From an uncultured Lachnospiraceae bacterium (GTDB taxonomy: Bacteria > Bacillota > Clostridia > Lachnospirales > Lachnospiraceae), in the NCBI GenBank assembly GCA_910585215.1, contig CAJUDQ010000060.1, forward strand, positions 1 through 11,264: a stretch of 11,264 bases of DNA, read 5' to 3'. This document shows positions 1 through 5,288 of the stretch, one piece after another; the first letter of the stretch is position 1; each line of letters starts with the position of its first letter. The notes under the pieces were generated by a model, which was not told where the DNA came from, ran no database searches, and saw only the letters and a program-made list of their open reading frames with translations. A program made the position numbers and the translations under genes.

Positions 1-12
1 TTGATATTAAAG

Positions 13-41
13 TACAAGCATTCACATATATATACTATAAT
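13..41 (+). promoter_or_regulatory. weak candidate promoter of the exonuclease gene
   Basis: A perfect TATAAT lies at 36-41. The hexamer 17 bases upstream is TACAAG (13-18), a poor -35. If used, it gives a leader of about 140 nt before the ATG at 184. Nothing else stands out between 42 and 170. The ribosome binding site is AGGAGGG just before 178, seven to eight bases from the ATG. Confidence 0.25.
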
Positions 42-183
42 ATGAACTCTGTAATCAGAATATTACCGTACAGATAAGACAATCGGAAATACTGTAACCA
101 AACTATCACAATAATATTATATATGGAAAGATTACAACAGAAAAATTACAATAGAAAAATTATAGACACAGGAGGGTTCTGCT

Positions 184-1296
184 ATGAAACAATTTAAGGG
201 CAGATTTCAATCAAAAGTCTCTGTGGAGACTATCCCCTTTTCTCTTTTGGAAACTGTTTTTTTTGATATTGAAACAACTGGTTTTGCAGCAAAAAACTCA
301 AAACTTTACCTGATAGGAATTGTATATGCAACAGATTTAAACGGAAATTTTGAATACGTACAATTTTTTGCAGAAAAGGAAGAGGAAGAAGCTCTACTTC
401 TCTTTCACTTCTTCGATACTGTAAAAAATTTTAAAAATATTGCTCATTTTAATGGAAATGGTTTTGATATTCCCTATATTCTTACAAAATGCCAGTCTTA
501 TAATATGCTTTTCAATTTTGACTGCTTTACAGGATATGATTTATATAGAGAAGCTCAAAAATATAAAACTTATTTTAAGACACAAAATCTAAAACAAAAA
601 ACACTGGAGGAATTTTTTGGAATTTTTCGAGAAGAAAAGTATTCCGGCAGGGAATTGATTAATCTGTATTATGAATTTCTTGAAGAACAGACAGAAAGCA
701 AAAAAGAAAAGCTTGCCGCACTTTTGCTTCTTCATAATCTTCAGGATATACGCGGCATGCTCTCTCTTTTGGGAATTTATTCCTACTCCCATGCATTTGA
801 GGGGAATTTTATATTTGATTCTTATGTGATGAATGAATTTAAAGGATATGACCATCATATAAAAAAAGAGCTTTTTATGAATTTTACTTTGATTCATTCT
901 GTTCCTGTAAAAATTTCCGGCGGAAATGATGTTTTTTATTTTTGCATGAACGGGAAAAGCTTCAAAATCAGAGTACTGGTTCGCACAGATGAATTAAAGT
1001 TCTTTTATCCTGACTTTAAAAATTATTATTATCTTCCAAAAGAAGACTTTGCCATTCATAAAAGTGTATCTTTTTATGTGGACAAAGATTATCGGACACA
1101 GGCAAAAGCAGCTACCTGTTACAGTAAAAAAAGTGGATGTTTTCTGCCGGAATATGAGGAAATTATTTGTCCATACTTTAAAGCAGAGTACAATGATAAA
1201 ATTTTATACTTTGAAGCAGACCCCGAATTTTTATCTGACGAAAAAAGATTAAAAGATTATGCCCTTCATGTGCTTGGGTTAATCAAAAAAATGTAA
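184..1296 (+). CDS. YprB-like DEDD-family 3'-5' exonuclease (RNase H-like fold)
   Basis: The 370-residue protein carries the pattern of a DEDDh exonuclease. Motif I is FFDIETTG with D28 and E30; motif II is FNGNGFD with D95; motif III is HNLQD with H184 and D188, the HxxxD form. These four acidic residues normally bind two metal ions for 3'-5' hydrolysis of nucleic acid. The layout fits the predicted exonuclease/RNase H-like family of Bacillus YprB, whose physiological substrate I do not know. The region after about residue 220 has no motif I recognise. There is no signal peptide, so it should be cytoplasmic. The start is fixed by AGGAGGG a few bases upstream. It is followed by the spore protein gene, which has its own promoter, so the two are probably not one regulated unit. 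Fold assignment is strong; function is inferred. Confidence 0.85.
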   Translation: MKQFKGRFQSKVSVETIPFSLLETVFFDIETTGFAAKNSKLYLIGIVYATDLNGNFEYVQFFAEKEEEEALLLFHFFDTVKNFKNIAHFNGNGFDIPYILTKCQSYNMLFNFDCFTGYDLYREAQKYKTYFKTQNLKQKTLEEFFGIFREEKYSGRELINLYYEFLEEQTESKKEKLAALLLLHNLQDIRGMLSLLGIYSYSHAFEGNFIFDSYVMNEFKGYDHHIKKELFMNFTLIHSVPVKISGGNDVFYFCMNGKSFKIRVLVRTDELKFFYPDFKNYYYLPKEDFAIHKSVSFYVDKDYRTQAKAATCYSKKSGCFLPEYEEIICPYFKAEYNDKILYFEADPEFLSDEKRLKDYALHVLGLIKKM

Positions 1297-1312
1297 AAAG
1301 GAAAATATTACC

Positions 1313-1342
1313 AGAGTATTTTATTCTTCCATGAACATACTA
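1313..1342 (+). promoter_or_regulatory. sigma-G-like forespore promoter of the SASP gene
   Basis: CATACTA at 1336-1342 is an exact match to the sigma-G -10 consensus as known from Bacillus. AGAGTA at 1313-1318, 17 bases upstream, matches four of six positions of the -35 TGAATA. The gene downstream encodes a forespore spore protein, which is the expected sigma-G target. Transcription would start near 1350. Confidence 0.7.
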
Positions 1343-1396
1343 GTAGTGTAGCACAGAGGTGTGCTGCAAAAAAGACTAATTAAGGAGGAATTAAAA

Positions 1397-1600
1397 ATGT
1401 CTAATTCATCAAACAAGACAAACATTCCAGAAGCAAAGAGTGCTATGAACAAGTTTAAAATGGAAGTGGCAAATGAAATCGGTGTGCCTTTATCTGACGG
1501 CTACAATGGAAACTTAACTTCTGCCCAGAACGGAAGCGTTGGTGGTTATATGGTTAAGAAGATGATTGAGGCTCAGGAAAGACAGATGGCTGGTAAATAA
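1397..1600 (+). CDS. alpha/beta-type small acid-soluble spore protein
   Basis: The 67-residue protein matches the alpha/beta SASP family: these coat forespore DNA, hold it in an A-like form and protect it from UV and chemical damage, then are degraded at germination. The N-terminal conserved block contains FKMEVANEIGV, which holds the E-V site where the germination protease GPR would cut (KYEIASEFGV in Bacillus). The C-terminal block contains GYNGNLTSAQNGSVGG followed by the basic MVKKMIEAQE. Length is normal for the family. The start at 1397 is chosen because AAGGAGGA lies seven to eight bases upstream; an in-frame ATG at 1361 would add 12 residues with no ribosome site. A sigma-G-like promoter precedes it and a hairpin terminator follows. 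Several paralogues usually exist per genome, so no specific symbol is given. Confidence 0.93.
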   Translation: MSNSSNKTNIPEAKSAMNKFKMEVANEIGVPLSDGYNGNLTSAQNGSVGGYMVKKMIEAQERQMAGK

Positions 1601-1621
1601 GCATCTGTAAGCTTCTATTTA

Positions 1622-1671
1622 TGCTGCTTGTTTGAAGCAGCAGACAGGAAATGCGCAAAAAGCAGTTTCCT
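1622..1671 (+). other. two hairpins in the SASP 3' untranslated region
   Basis: TGCTGCTT (1622-1629) pairs perfectly with AAGCAGCA (1635-1642) around a 5-nt loop. AGGAAA-TGC (1646-1654) pairs with GCA-G-TTTCCT (1662-1671) with one bulge. Neither is followed directly by a T run, so they look like stabilising 3' structures ahead of the real terminator at 1681. Confidence 0.5.
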
Positions 1672-1680
1672 ATAAAAAAT

Positions 1681-1706
1681 GCTGTCATACCAAATGGTAT
1701 GACAGC
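1681..1706. terminator. bidirectional intrinsic terminator between SASP and tRNA genes
   Basis: A perfect 11-bp stem (GCTGTCATACC / GGTATGACAGC) with an AAAT loop. On the plus strand it is followed by TATTTTATT, ending the SASP transcript. On the minus strand it is followed by ATTTTTTATA, ending the tRNA transcript. The minus-strand T run is the better one. Confidence 0.85.
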
Positions 1707-1717
1707 TATTTTATTCG

Positions 1718-1801
1718 TGCGGAAAAAGGGACTTGAACCCTCACGACGTTGCCATCACTAGATCCTTAGTCTAGCCTGTCTGCCAGTTCCAGCATTTCCG
1801 C
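1718..1801 (-). tRNA. tRNA-Leu, anticodon AAG
   Basis: Read on the minus strand, the acceptor arm GCGGAAA pairs with TTTCCGC and is followed by discriminator A. The anticodon stem CTAGA/TCTAG encloses loop CTAAGGA, giving anticodon AAG (codon CUU, with A34 probably edited to inosine). A long class II variable arm (GATGGCAACGTC region) and a T loop GTTCAAGTC are present. CCA is not encoded. Confidence 0.95.
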
Positions 1802-1840
1802 AATTTATTTTTTATCTCATTCTTACCGAAAGAGATAAAA

Positions 1841-1925
1841 TGCAGTTGACGGGACTTGAACCCGAACCCACGTATTGTGGACTAGAACCTGAATCTAGCG
1901 CGTATGCCAATTCCGCCACAACTGC
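1841..1925 (-). tRNA. tRNA-Leu, anticodon CAG
   Basis: On the minus strand the acceptor arm GCAGTTG pairs with CAACTGC, then discriminator A. The anticodon stem CTAGA/TCTAG encloses TTCAGGT, giving CAG (codon CUG). It has a long class II variable arm and a GTTCAAGTC T loop. CCA is not encoded. The 39 bases to the next tRNA contain a hairpin (TTTTATCTC/GAGATAAAA) with no T run on either strand, probably a processing spacer in a two-tRNA transcript. Confidence 0.95.
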
Positions 1926-1933
1926 TTACCTTA

Positions 1934-1953
1934 GAGAGTGCCTCAACACTCTC
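1934..1953 (-). other. hairpin in the 5' leader of the tRNA-Leu transcript
   Basis: GAGAGTG and CACTCTC form a 7-bp stem with a 6-nt loop only a few bases downstream of the -10 box. No T run follows on the minus strand, so it is not a terminator. It may help RNase P/5' processing of the tRNA precursor. Confidence 0.4.
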
Positions 1954-1956
1954 CAT

Positions 1957-1985
1957 ATTATACTATACTCTTAAAAGAATTGCAA
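1957..1985 (-). promoter_or_regulatory. sigma-A promoter of the tRNA-Leu pair
   Basis: TTGCAA (1985-1980), 17-bp spacer, TATAAT (1962-1957) on the minus strand. It sits immediately after the rplT stop codon. I see no terminator between rplT and this promoter, so the tRNAs may also receive read-through from the infC operon. Confidence 0.8.
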
Positions 1986-1993
1986 GCACTTTT

Positions 1994-2350
1994 TTATACT
2001 AATTTTGATTTTGCTGTTTCAGCCAGTTTTGCAAAGCCTTCCGCATCATTTACAGCCATCTCTGCAAGCATTTTTCTGTTCATTTCAATACCAGCCTGCT
2101 TCAAACCATACATAAATTTGCTGTAAGATACTCCATTCATTCTGGCAGCGGCATTAATACGTGCAATCCACAGAGTTCTGAACTGTCTTTTTCTTTCTTT
2201 TCTTCCAGCATAAGAACTTGCCAGTGCTCTCATTACAGACTGCTTTGCCACTCTGTACTGCTTTGACCTTGCTCCTCTATATCCTTTTGCGAGCTTTAAC
2301 ACTCTGTTATGTTTCTTCTTGGCGTTTAAACCGCCCTTCACTCTTGCCAT
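1994..2350 (-). CDS. rplT: 50S ribosomal protein L20
   Basis: The 118-residue, highly basic protein is full-length L20, with the N-terminal MARVKGG and the long basic helix KHNRVLKLAKGYRGARSK followed by the globular part (RTLWIARINAAAR). L20 binds 23S rRNA early in large-subunit assembly, and in Firmicutes it also binds the infC leader to repress its own operon. It is last in infC-rpmI-rplT, 30 bp after rpmI. AGGAGG lies 8 bases before the ATG. Confidence 0.98.
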   Translation of the reverse strand: MARVKGGLNAKKKHNRVLKLAKGYRGARSKQYRVAKQSVMRALASSYAGRKERKRQFRTLWIARINAAARMNGVSYSKFMYGLKQAGIEMNRKMLAEMAVNDAEGFAKLAETAKSKLV

Positions 2351-2380
2351 CTCAGCTTCCTCCTAATCTCTACCTGAATT

Positions 2381-2578
2381 CTATAAGTATGGTAAAATCT
2401 TCTTCATTGTCTTTACATTTGTTGCATCTGTCATGGTTGCTTTTCTCAAGTTTCTCTTTCTCTTGGCAGACTTCTTTGTAAGAATATGGCTCTTATAGGC
2501 TTTCATTCTTTTTAACTGTCCTGTACCTGTCTTTTTAAAACGCTTTGCAGCGGCTTTTTTCGTCTTTAACTTTGGCAT
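2381..2578 (-). CDS. rpmI: 50S ribosomal protein L35
   Basis: The 65-residue protein has the L35 pattern: MPKLKTKKAAAKRFK at the start, GTGQLKR and a basic run ending near KILPYL. It is a structural protein of the large subunit. It has normal family length, sits between infC (39 bp gap) and rplT (30 bp gap), and has AAGGAGG spaced correctly from its ATG. Confidence 0.98.
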   Translation of the reverse strand: MPKLKTKKAAAKRFKKTGTGQLKRMKAYKSHILTKKSAKRKRNLRKATMTDATNVKTMKKILPYL

Positions 2579-2617
2579 TGTTGTTCCTCCTTAAATTTTA
2601 CAATTACTCTATTTTAA

Positions 2618-3124
2618 CTACTTTTTTTCAGTTAAAACCATCATAATACTTTTGCCTTCTAACTTAGCTGGTTTTTCGATTACTGCAATATCCAAAAGCT
2701 TTTCAGCAAAATCATCGAGCACATGCTTGGTACTCTGCATATGCGCCATCTCCCGGCCCCTGAATTTTAAAGTAACCTTTACCTTGTTGCCTTTGGAAAT
2801 AAATTTTCTTGCCATATTTATCTTGGTATTCAAATCATTTGCTTCGATATTCGGTGAAAGACGAACCTCTTTTACCTCTAAAGTCTTCTGCTTCTTTTTT
2901 GCTTCCTTTTCTCTGCGGGCAAGCTCATAACGGTATTTTCCGTAATCAATAACCTTGCATACAGGTGGTTTTGCAGTCGGAGCAATTTTTACCAAATCCA
3001 GTTCAGCATCTTTTGCAATCTTAAGTGCATCTCTTGCACTCATAATTCCAAGCTGTTCTCCGTTTTCTCCAATCAAACGAATCTCTTTGTCTCTAATCTG
3101 TTCGTTAATTAATAAATCGCTAAT
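2618..3124 (-). CDS. infC: translation initiation factor IF-3, probable ATT start
   Basis: The product, about 168 residues, is a complete IF-3: N domain SDLLINEQIRDKEIRL through VCKVIDYGKYRYE, a Lys-rich linker, and the C domain (VRLSPNIEANDLNTK ... VIEKPAKLEGKSIMMVL). IF-3 binds the 30S subunit, blocks 50S joining and checks the start codon. Start choice: the only upstream GTG (3133) lies inside the ribosome site GGGAGGTG and cannot be spaced from it. The in-frame ATT at 3124 is 7 bases after GGAGG, and yields a protein beginning SDLLINEQ after the initiator, as in homologues. An AUU start is known for infC in E. coli and Bacillus-type species and makes IF-3 limit its own synthesis. It heads infC-rpmI-rplT and is also controlled by the upstream leader. 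Confidence 0.95.
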   Translation of the reverse strand: MSDLLINEQIRDKEIRLIGENGEQLGIMSARDALKIAKDAELDLVKIAPTAKPPVCKVIDYGKYRYELARREKEAKKKQKTLEVKEVRLSPNIEANDLNTKINMARKFISKGNKVKVTLKFRGREMAHMQSTKHVLDDFAEKLLDIAVIEKPAKLEGKSIMMVLTEKK

Positions 3125-3133
3125 AGTCGGCAC

Positions 3134-3337
3134 CTCCCAAATAAACTATATAAAAAAGTGGATAGCATAGCTATCCACCTGACCGAAGCAACCAGTACCA
3201 GCCGGAAGCTGGCTCTGTTGGTCGCATAATTTCATATATAAATCACCTGTGATTTTATATTCATCTGCAATTTATATGAACACCAAACGCTCAATCGCTT
3301 TTGGGTGAGAGTGGATATCTCTGCTTTATTTTTAACC
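3134..3337 (-). promoter_or_regulatory. infC operon leader RNA, probable L20-type leader
   Basis: About 200 nt of untranslated leader separate the promoter from infC. Visible structure on the minus strand: GCGACCA (3225-3219) pairs with TGGTTGC (3194-3188), enclosing a smaller stem GCCAGC/GCTGG (3213-3198) across an internal loop; then a terminator hairpin at 3178-3158. Near the 5' end, TATCCAC (3317-3311) is complementary to GTGGATA in the 5' arm of the terminator, so pairing would open the terminator. In Firmicutes this operon is repressed by L20 binding its leader and favouring premature termination; the position and architecture fit that, but I cannot confirm a covariance-model match. Confidence 0.7.
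3152..3178 (-). terminator. attenuator terminator in the infC leader
   Basis: On the minus strand GTGGATAGC, TAT loop, GCTATCCAC: a perfect 9-bp stem followed at once by TTTTTT. It lies 20 bases before the infC ribosome site, so it must be conditionally used. Confidence 0.88.
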
Positions 3338-3343
3338 TCAGAT

Positions 3344-3372
3344 ATAATAGCACAACTGTTTATATATGTCAA
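3344..3372 (-). promoter_or_regulatory. sigma-A promoter of infC-rpmI-rplT
   Basis: TTGACA (3372-3367), exactly 17 bp, TATTAT (3349-3344) on the minus strand. A near-consensus promoter as expected for a ribosomal operon. It begins 24 bp after the stop of the DUF1540 gene. Confidence 0.9.
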
Positions 3373-3395
3373 TAAGTTTTTTGATTTTTTTAATA

Positions 3396-3713
3396 TTAAC
3401 AGGAACAGGTAAATGTCTCACATTCTGTTTCTCTGCAATTGCAAGCATTGCTTCCCCGAATACCGATATTTGAAGCATGACATTTACAGTCCTCATTATA
3501 CTTGCAGTGATGTGCTTCACATTCTACTCTGCTTTCTGCATCCGGCATTCCTGTTACATTCATAAATCTGTTTTCTTTTCTTGGCTTAAAGCTGCTGCAG
3601 CAGGTTCCTTCTGTTGTGTTGGCCATATCGCCTTCCACCTTGATTTTGTCAAGGCTGCATCTTTCATCTACATTATGATGACATGTTGTTACGGTACAAT
3701 CCAATATAGGCAT
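3396..3713 (-). CDS. Cys-rich DUF1540 protein, two repeats
   Basis: The 105-residue protein has 14 cysteines. Residues 4-43 and 63-105 resemble two DUF1540 units: C6-x4-C11-x7-C19 ... C38-C39 and C65-x4-C70-x5-C76-x-C78 ... C98, C103, C105. DUF1540 has no established biochemical function; the spacing suggests metal (zinc) binding or disulfides. There is no signal peptide. Start: AAGGAGG abuts an ATG at 3719 and is 6 bases before the ATG at 3713, so the latter (MPILDC) is the true start. A sigma-G-like promoter lies upstream, which would place it in the forespore. No terminator is seen after the stop, so transcripts may run on into the infC leader. Confidence 0.85.
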   Translation of the reverse strand: MPILDCTVTTCHHNVDERCSLDKIKVEGDMANTTEGTCCSSFKPRKENRFMNVTGMPDAESRVECEAHHCKYNEDCKCHASNIGIRGSNACNCRETECETFTCSC

Positions 3714-3805
3714 AATCATCCTCCTTTACTCCGCCTGTAACGGAAAAAATATTGGGAAATCAGCCTTTTGACTGATTAAATTCTAATTGCTGAATCATCC
3801 CTTAT

Positions 3806-3835
3806 TAGTATTGCACCTTTTTTTCTTTCTATACA
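3806..3835 (-). promoter_or_regulatory. possible sigma-G-like promoter of the DUF1540 gene
   Basis: On the minus strand TGTATA (3835-3830), 17 bp, AATACTA (3812-3806). It matches five of six positions of TGAATA and six of seven of CATACTA, the sigma-G consensus. A TTGACA at 3852-3847 has no acceptable -10 partner. Confidence 0.45.
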
Positions 3836-3857
3836 AATGTACTATCTGTCAAAAATT

Positions 3858-4823
3858 TTATTTTTCATATTTTTTAAATTCATATCCCTGACTTCTGGCA
3901 TAGTCGATAAATTCTCCCAGAACAGCCGTATTGGTGGCCGATACTGCATGGAGCAGATAAATTGCACCATTATGCAGCCTTCCTTTCATTTTATTTAATG
4001 CCTCTTCATGCGAAGGCTGTTTATCAGGGTCCCAGTCAGCATAGGCAAAGCTCCACATTACAGAACGATAACCACAGTGAGATGCCACAGCCAGCGACTG
4101 TTCACTGAAAATGCCTGCCGGTGGACGGAAAAGATACATTTCATATTGGTATGTATTTTTTACAAAATCATGCAGCTCCTGATATTCACCTATCTGTTCC
4201 TCTATGGACAATGAAGGCATTCCACCTGACGGATGTGTAACACTGTGACTTCCAATTACGTGCCCTTCCGCCACAAGCCGTTTCATTATGGCATCCTGTT
4301 CTCGAACATATGGCATAGTGACAAAAAACACTGCTGAAACATCCTTTTCCTTCAATACATCCAGAATCTTATCCGAATATCCATTTTCATATCCCTCATC
4401 AAAGGTGAGATAAATGACCTTTTCATTTTCTTTTAAAAAGTCTGCTCCTAATGAAGAATACTGCTCCTGAAAAGCTACACAGGCAACCGGTCTGCCGTCG
4501 TCTGCCATCTGTACTCCCGGTCCCCATGTTACTACATCATTTGAATAAGAAGCAATCTGTTCTTTGCTTATCTGCGGAACCGGATTTTTAACCGTTGTTT
4601 CTGTATTCTCTTTCGTGGATTCCTCTGTTGACTCTTTTGTTGTCTGTTCTGTTGTTTCTTTGTCTGATTCCTCTTTCTTTGATTCTTCCGGTTTTTGTGC
4701 AGTCGTATATTCAGAAGTATCTTTTTCTTCCTCTTTTTTCTTTGCACATCCCATACTGCTTCCTGCTGCCAGAACAATCGCAAGTCCGAGACAAATAAAT
4801 TTCTTCCCTTTTATTTCTGTCAT
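3858..4823 (-). CDS. pdaA: PdaA-type polysaccharide deacetylase, lipoprotein
   Basis: The 321-residue protein has a lipoprotein signal (residues 1-26, Cys at 26 after SSMG), then a Lys/Glu/Ser/Thr-rich linker (27-80), then a NodB-type deacetylase domain (about 135-320). Motif 1 is TFDEGYENGYS (D142), motif 2 SHSVTHP (H193, H197, metal ligands), motif 3 RPPAGIFSE (233-241), and the C-terminal LLHAVSATN holds H292. GYENGY, RPP-G-FSE and LLH-VS match Bacillus PdaA, which removes the acetyl group from muramic acid on the way to muramic delta-lactam in spore cortex. In PdaA the residue after the first Asp is Asn; here it is Glu (E143). An in-frame ATG at 4964 would add 47 residues, but it has no ribosome site, lies inside a hairpin and would bury the signal peptide. 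The site before 4823 is only AAAGGGG, badly spaced, so translation may be weak or controlled. Anchoring by lipid is a difference from Bacillus PdaA. Confidence 0.85.
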   Translation of the reverse strand: MTEIKGKKFICLGLAIVLAAGSSMGCAKKKEEEKDTSEYTTAQKPEESKKEESDKETTEQTTKESTEESTKENTETTVKNPVPQISKEQIASYSNDVVTWGPGVQMADDGRPVACVAFQEQYSSLGADFLKENEKVIYLTFDEGYENGYSDKILDVLKEKDVSAVFFVTMPYVREQDAIMKRLVAEGHVIGSHSVTHPSGGMPSLSIEEQIGEYQELHDFVKNTYQYEMYLFRPPAGIFSEQSLAVASHCGYRSVMWSFAYADWDPDKQPSHEEALNKMKGRLHNGAIYLLHAVSATNTAVLGEFIDYARSQGYEFKKYEK

Positions 4824-4904
4824 CCCCTTTCTTTTTGTGTTATTCAGAAATAATGTCTCTGATTTTTTACAGGAAATCACCCCATATTTCCTATAACGCT
4901 GCTC

Positions 4905-4983
4905 AAAAAAGCTGATGTTACGAAACAAAGCGCGCAAGGCTCTTTTAAGTTTCACATCTTGCAAACACTTTGTTCTATCAGCT
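4905..4983 (-). promoter_or_regulatory. long imperfect hairpin with T6 at the 5' end of the pdaA transcript
   Basis: On the minus strand GCTGAT (4983-4978) pairs with ATCAGC (4916-4911); inside it AACAAAG pairs with CTTTGTT and GCAAG with CTTGC, leaving internal loops. TTTTTT (4910-4905) follows directly. The predicted start of transcription is at or within a few bases of 4983, so the element is the first ~75 nt of RNA. It may be an attenuator for pdaA or an independent small RNA. I do not recognise it as a known riboswitch. Confidence 0.55.
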
Positions 4984-4988
4984 CTTTT

Positions 4989-5016
4989 ATTATACCATTT
5001 TTATCCTGAGAAGCAA
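4989..5016 (-). promoter_or_regulatory. extended -10 promoter upstream of pdaA
   Basis: On the minus strand TGGTATAAT gives a TG-extended -10 (TATAAT at 4994-4989). TTGCTT lies at 5016-5011 with a 16-bp spacer. Strong for vegetative sigma-A; no sigma-G-like promoter was found for this gene. Confidence 0.65.
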
Positions 5017-5103
5017 TATTTTTTCAAATTTTCTTCTTTATCTACTATTTTTAAGAACCTACGCTTCAATATATTCAAAAAATTATTTTTTATTCATATC
5101 CTC

Positions 5104-5132
5104 TTGACAATCTCCTGATTTAACGATATAGT
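5104..5132 (+). promoter_or_regulatory. sigma-A promoter of the gntR-ABC operon
   Basis: TTGACA (5104-5109), 17 bp, TATAGT (5127-5132). The expected start is near 5139, giving a leader of about 150 nt before the regulator gene. Confidence 0.85.
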
Positions 5133-5135
5133 AAC

Positions 5136-5156
5136 TGTACTAACATAAATAGTACA
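5136..5156 (+). promoter_or_regulatory. probable operator of the GntR/YtrA-type regulator
   Basis: TGTACTA - ACATAAA - TAGTACA: a perfect 7-bp inverted repeat with a 7-base spacer, starting 3 bases after the -10 box and covering the expected start of transcription. A dimeric winged-helix regulator bound here would block initiation. The next gene encodes such a regulator, so autorepression is the simplest reading. Confidence 0.75.
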
Positions 5157-5198
5157 CCTGTATTGCTTACACATCATTGATTTTGTTAGAAGGCTCCA

Positions 5199-5207
5199 CC
5201 CCCCCCC
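5199..5207 (+). repeat. C9 homopolymer in the gntR leader
   Basis: Nine consecutive C in otherwise AT-rich DNA, followed 13 bases later by GGGG-TTC-GGGG (5219-5229). The C run can pair with either G4 block. Such tracts are prone to slippage in replication and to length errors in sequencing. Confidence 0.8.
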
Positions 5208-5238
5208 TAGGAAAATTTGGGGTTCGGGGTAATATATA

Positions 5239-5260
5239 TGGAAATAGGGAGGTATTTCCA
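5239..5260 (+). promoter_or_regulatory. hairpin presenting a ribosome-site-like loop in the gntR leader
   Basis: TGGAAAT (5239-5245) pairs perfectly with ATTTCCA (5254-5260); the 8-nt loop is AGGGAGGT. A TTG-ATT-TAG minimal frame (5261-5269) follows 8 bases after GGGAGG. The real ribosome site of gntR is a separate AAGGAGG at about 5277-5283. Confidence 0.4.
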
Positions 5261-5288
5261 TTGATTTAGAATAACAAGGAGGTGGAAC

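Noticed and set aside
1..183. Possible riboswitch or RNA gene before the exonuclease gene
   Set aside because: No stable stem, terminator or known motif is visible; it is AT-rich leader only.
1802..1840. Hairpin TTTTATCTC/GAGATAAAA between the tRNAs as a terminator
   Set aside because: Neither strand has a T run right after the stem, and the distal tRNA has no promoter of its own.
2218..2481. Plus-strand open frame opposite rplT and rpmI
   Set aside because: It is antisense to two certain ribosomal protein genes, has no ribosome site and low-complexity composition.
3847..3852. TTGACA as a sigma-A -35 for the DUF1540 gene
   Set aside because: The hexamer 17 bases downstream is GAAAGA, and other spacings give no -10; the sigma-G-like match fits better.
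4564..4896. Plus-strand frame with Ser/Phe-rich sequence opposite pdaA
   Set aside because: It is the complement of the Glu/Lys/Thr-rich linker of the lipoprotein, so the apparent membrane character is an artefact.
4824..4964. 47-residue N-terminal extension of PdaA
   Set aside because: The ATG at 4964 lacks a ribosome site and lies in the leader hairpin; the lipoprotein signal begins at 4823.
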